This document shows, in pieces, positions 62,283 to 64,000 of a DNA stretch of 64,000 nucleotides. Numbering within the stretch: position 1 is the stretch's first letter; every line of letters begins with the position of its first letter. Position numbers and translations under genes: made by a program. Origin of the DNA: Amycolatopsis thermophila (GTDB taxonomy: Bacteria; Actinomycetota; Actinomycetes; Mycobacteriales; Pseudonocardiaceae); NCBI RefSeq assembly GCF_030814215.1, contig NZ_JAUSUT010000001.1, forward strand, positions 4,836,001 to 4,900,000, written 5' to 3'. The notes under the pieces were generated by a model, which had not been told where the DNA came from, ran no database searches, and saw only the letters and a list, made by a program, of their open reading frames with translations.

Positions 62283-62284
62283 CT
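61972..62284. mobile_element. Deleted IS5-type insertion sequence (MITE-like)
   Basis: AGGGCGTGTCTGAC at 61972-61985 is the exact reverse complement of GTCAGACACGCCCT at 62271-62284, giving 14-bp perfect terminal inverted repeats on a 313-bp element. The inside reads as frame-shifted pieces of an IS5-type transposase. No clear target duplication is visible. The element cannot move itself but could be moved by a full-length relative. Confidence 0.8.
62040..62262 (+). pseudogene. Frame-shifted, internally deleted IS5-family transposase remnant
   Basis: In one frame (about 62040-62136) HATNITPTGAGS and PPDHAIGRSRPG recall the central part of IS5-type transposases (HATNxTR, PPDHAIGRSRGG). In the next frame (62132-62262) GQAGDAPMFPHLMRHL, RARTRPDRVRG and VKDHSSPG recall the segment before the conserved GDKAYSSRA block. 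The start, the region between the two pieces and the C-terminal third are missing, and the D of GDKAYSS is lost. Family assignment is from memory of IS5-type sequences. Confidence 0.7.
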
Positions 62285-63473
62285 AAACGGCCAAGGGGTA
62301 GCGGGCGCGGACCCGGAACCCGCCGTCCTCGGTCGGGCACGTCTCGAGGCTGCCGCCCAGCAGGCGGGCCCGTTCGGCGAGCCCGGTGAGCCCGTAGCCG
62401 CCCGAGGGCAGCTCCGTCGCCTCGTGGCGCGGGCGCTCGTTGCGCACCTCGACACTCAACGCGTCGCCCTCGCCGCGCACGTGCACCGTCGCGCTCGCCC
62501 CGGGGGCGTGCTTGCGGACGTTCGTCAGCGCCTCCTGCACCGTCCGGTACGCCGCCGCCGACACCTTCGGCGGCACGCGGTCGGGCACCTCGTCGATGCT
62601 CAGCCGGACCGGGACCGCGCAGTTGTGCACCAGGCGGCCGAGTTCGTCCAGCCCGGGTTGCGGGCCCTCGTCCCCGGTGCCGGAGCGCAGCACGCCCACC
62701 AGCGACCGCAACTCCTCCAGCGTGCGCGTGGACAGCTGCCGGATCACCTCGGCGGTCTGCCGCGCCGCGGGCGACTCCTGCGCGGTGAGCACCCCGGCCT
62801 GCATCGCGATCAGCGTGATGTCGTGCGACACCACGTCGTGCATCTCCCGGGCCAGGCGGGCCCGTTCCTCGGCGCGCACGGCGTCCGCGGTGAGCTTGCG
62901 TTCCCGGTCGCGGCTCGCGGCCAGCTCGCCCAGCTTCTGCGACAGCTGCGCGCGGGCGCCGATCAAGAGCCCGATCGCGATCGGCATGCCGGCCACCAGC
63001 ACGCCGTAGATGCCGTCCAGGACGTGTTCGCGCCAGCTCAGCTGGGCGAAGTCGCTCAGCGGCCACTGGATGAACCGGCACGCCCACACCAGTCCCGCGC
63101 CCACCCACACCTGCCAGTGGGTCTGCTTGCGGGTGGCGAGCATGCCGAGCGCGATCATCGCGGCCAGCTGCGACCAGCCGGTGAGGAACCCGGGCACGGT
63201 CAGCAGGACCACGCCGAACGGCAGCCGCCGGCGCCCCGCCAGTGCGAGGCAGGCGAGCCCGGACAGGTAGATCGAGTACGGCGGCGCCTTCTCGGGGATG
63301 ACGAGCCAGACGTCGAGCACGGCGATGAGGATGGCGGTCGCGTCGACGGCCAGCGGTGCCCACACCGCGCGGCGGGTCGAAGCCGCCCGGCGCGAGCCGC
63401 GGCGCGCCCGGTCGGCGGCCCCCGCGCCTGGGCCGCCGACCGAAATCCCGATGGAGAGTCCCTCGGTGCTCAT
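62283..63473 (-). CDS. NarL-type sensor histidine kinase (HisKA_3), no partner in the window
   Basis: A 396-residue membrane kinase. A short Ala/Arg-rich head is followed by about five or six transmembrane segments (residues about 40-175), then the HisKA_3 dimerisation domain with the phosphorylated His in ERARLAREMHDVVSHDI (about residue 219). The ATPase domain has EALTNVRKHAPGASATV and GGYGLTGLAERARLLGGSLE. Such kinases are normally next to a LuxR-type response regulator gene; none is adjacent here. The gene's stop codon uses two bases of the IS remnant's terminal repeat. Confidence 0.9.
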   Translation of the reverse strand: MSTEGLSIGISVGGPGAGAADRARRGSRRAASTRRAVWAPLAVDATAILIAVLDVWLVIPEKAPPYSIYLSGLACLALAGRRRLPFGVVLLTVPGFLTGWSQLAAMIALGMLATRKQTHWQVWVGAGLVWACRFIQWPLSDFAQLSWREHVLDGIYGVLVAGMPIAIGLLIGARAQLSQKLGELAASRDRERKLTADAVRAEERARLAREMHDVVSHDITLIAMQAGVLTAQESPAARQTAEVIRQLSTRTLEELRSLVGVLRSGTGDEGPQPGLDELGRLVHNCAVPVRLSIDEVPDRVPPKVSAAAYRTVQEALTNVRKHAPGASATVHVRGEGDALSVEVRNERPRHEATELPSGGYGLTGLAERARLLGGSLETCPTEDGGFRVRARYPLAV

Positions 63474-63659
63474 GGTTTGGACCTCACTCGTCTTGTGGAC
63501 TGACTATGAGAGTCCGCGGCCATCGGATCGGGACGCGGGTCGCCGCAACAATGTGCGGATGCTAACGGTGATGCGGGGGAGTGCGGTGAATTCCCGTCCG
63601 CCGGGGGAACACGCGAAAAGGCCCGCCGGGACGAGCCGGCGGGCCCTTTCACGGTCACC
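63474..63659. other. Intergenic region between pgl and the histidine kinase
   Basis: A 186-bp gap with the pgl terminator on the right and the likely promoter of the kinase gene on the left. Nothing else was seen. Confidence 0.5.
63616..63649 (-). terminator. Rho-independent terminator after pgl
   Basis: On the minus strand a GC stem (GGCCCGCCGGC / CCGGCGGGCC around TCGTC) is followed by TTTT (complement of 63616-63619). It begins about 10 nt after the pgl stop codon. Confidence 0.88.
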
Positions 63660-64000
63660 TCAGGCCGTGGGCGGCAGGTACACCTTCGACAGCTTGCCCG
63701 CCGCCGTCCGGTCGAGCAGCCACAGCGTGCGCCGGCGTCCGCGGGCGCCGGCCACCGGCACCTGCACCTCGCCGGCGCCGGACAGGGCCAGCGCCACCGC
63801 GTCGGCCTTGGCCTCGCCCGTGGTCATCAACCACACGTCGTGCGACTGACGGATCGCGGGCAGCGTCAGCGACACACGCGTCGGCGGGGGCTTCGGGCAG
63901 TTGCGCACCGCCACCACCGACCGCTCGGTCTCGTACACCGCGGGCGACTCCGGGAACACCGAAGCCGTGTGCCCCTCGCCGCCGAGACCCAGCAGGCAGA
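63660..64000 (-). CDS. pgl: 6-phosphogluconolactonase (C-terminal part, start outside the window)
   Basis: The last 113 residues of a SolP/DevB-type lactonase that opens 6-phosphogluconolactone in the oxidative pentose phosphate pathway. The visible chain begins with [20 protein letters not shown], the highly conserved glycine/His motif of the family, followed by [32 protein letters not shown]. The reading frame is open to the window end. In actinobacteria pgl usually follows tal-zwf-opcA, which would lie just beyond 64000. Confidence 0.93.
   Translation of the reverse strand, partial: CLLGLGGEGHTASVFPESPAVYETERSVVAVRNCPKPPPTRVSLTLPAIRQSHDVWLMTTGEAKADAVALALSGAGEVQVPVAGARGRRRTLWLLDRTAAGKLSKVYLPPTA

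Overview
The window is a high-G+C (about 70-75%) actinobacterial chromosome segment with many GTG starts, dense 1-4 bp stop/start overlaps and TAnnnT -10 boxes close to start codons. BldD, MihF, WhiA, RbpA, omega and an actinobacterial PriA are present. The gene content and a dispersed palindrome carrying ACGAAAGTCCCACTC suggest Pseudonocardiaceae, probably Amycolatopsis or a close relative; that placement is inference.

Layout. 1-1001: 3' part of an ECF sigma factor gene and its zinc-finger anti-sigma factor. 1002-1945: non-coding, with repeats and palindromes. 1946-2512: prepilin peptidase. 2513-3236: two tandem-repeat arrays. 3237-6479: aroC-aroK-aroB-aroQ shikimate operon, followed by an acetyltransferase/glyoxalase fusion and a propeller-type lipoprotein. 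9500-11645: pepQ-like peptidase, efp, nusB. 11710-12198: bldD on the minus strand. 12352-21009: pyrimidine operon pyrR-pyrB-pyrC-orf-carA-carB-pyrF with a recognisable PyrR-binding leader. 21128-26974: mihF-gmk-rpoZ-coaBC-metK-priA. 27562-36103: ggt, then fmt-rsmB-flavoprotein-rpe-ribE-ribBA-ribH-orf. 36104-36570: a 166-168 bp repeat. Then xthA (minus) and uvrC-rapZ-yvcK-whiA. 42325-45799: a serine hydrolase divergent from a response regulator/histidine kinase/lipoprotein operon. 45947-47675: gpgS and a 2OG oxygenase. 47905-54719: a three-gene SMC-type operon. 54745-58022: SnoaL-like protein, ArsR-type regulator, LysE-type exporter, DUF6069-like and AlkZ-like genes. 58170-61881: gap-pgk-tpiA-secG-rbpA. 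61972-62284: remnant of an IS5-type element. 62283-64000: an orphan NarL-type histidine kinase and the 3' part of pgl, both minus.

Most of the window is conserved housekeeping biosynthesis. The standout is 47905-54719: three tightly coupled genes of 492, 266 and 1480 residues whose order and sizes match mukF-mukE-mukB and Wadjet jetA-jetB-jetC. The large protein has a P-loop, long coiled coils, a central hinge-like domain and an ABC signature. No jetD-type topoisomerase/nuclease gene follows. Its Walker B motif reads Asp-Asn instead of Asp-Glu, and its P-loop lacks the first glycine. A short insertion-like segment between the first two genes creates a 29-codon ORF coupled at both ends. It is the best candidate here for an undescribed system: an actinobacterial, JetD-less, MukBEF-like condensin.
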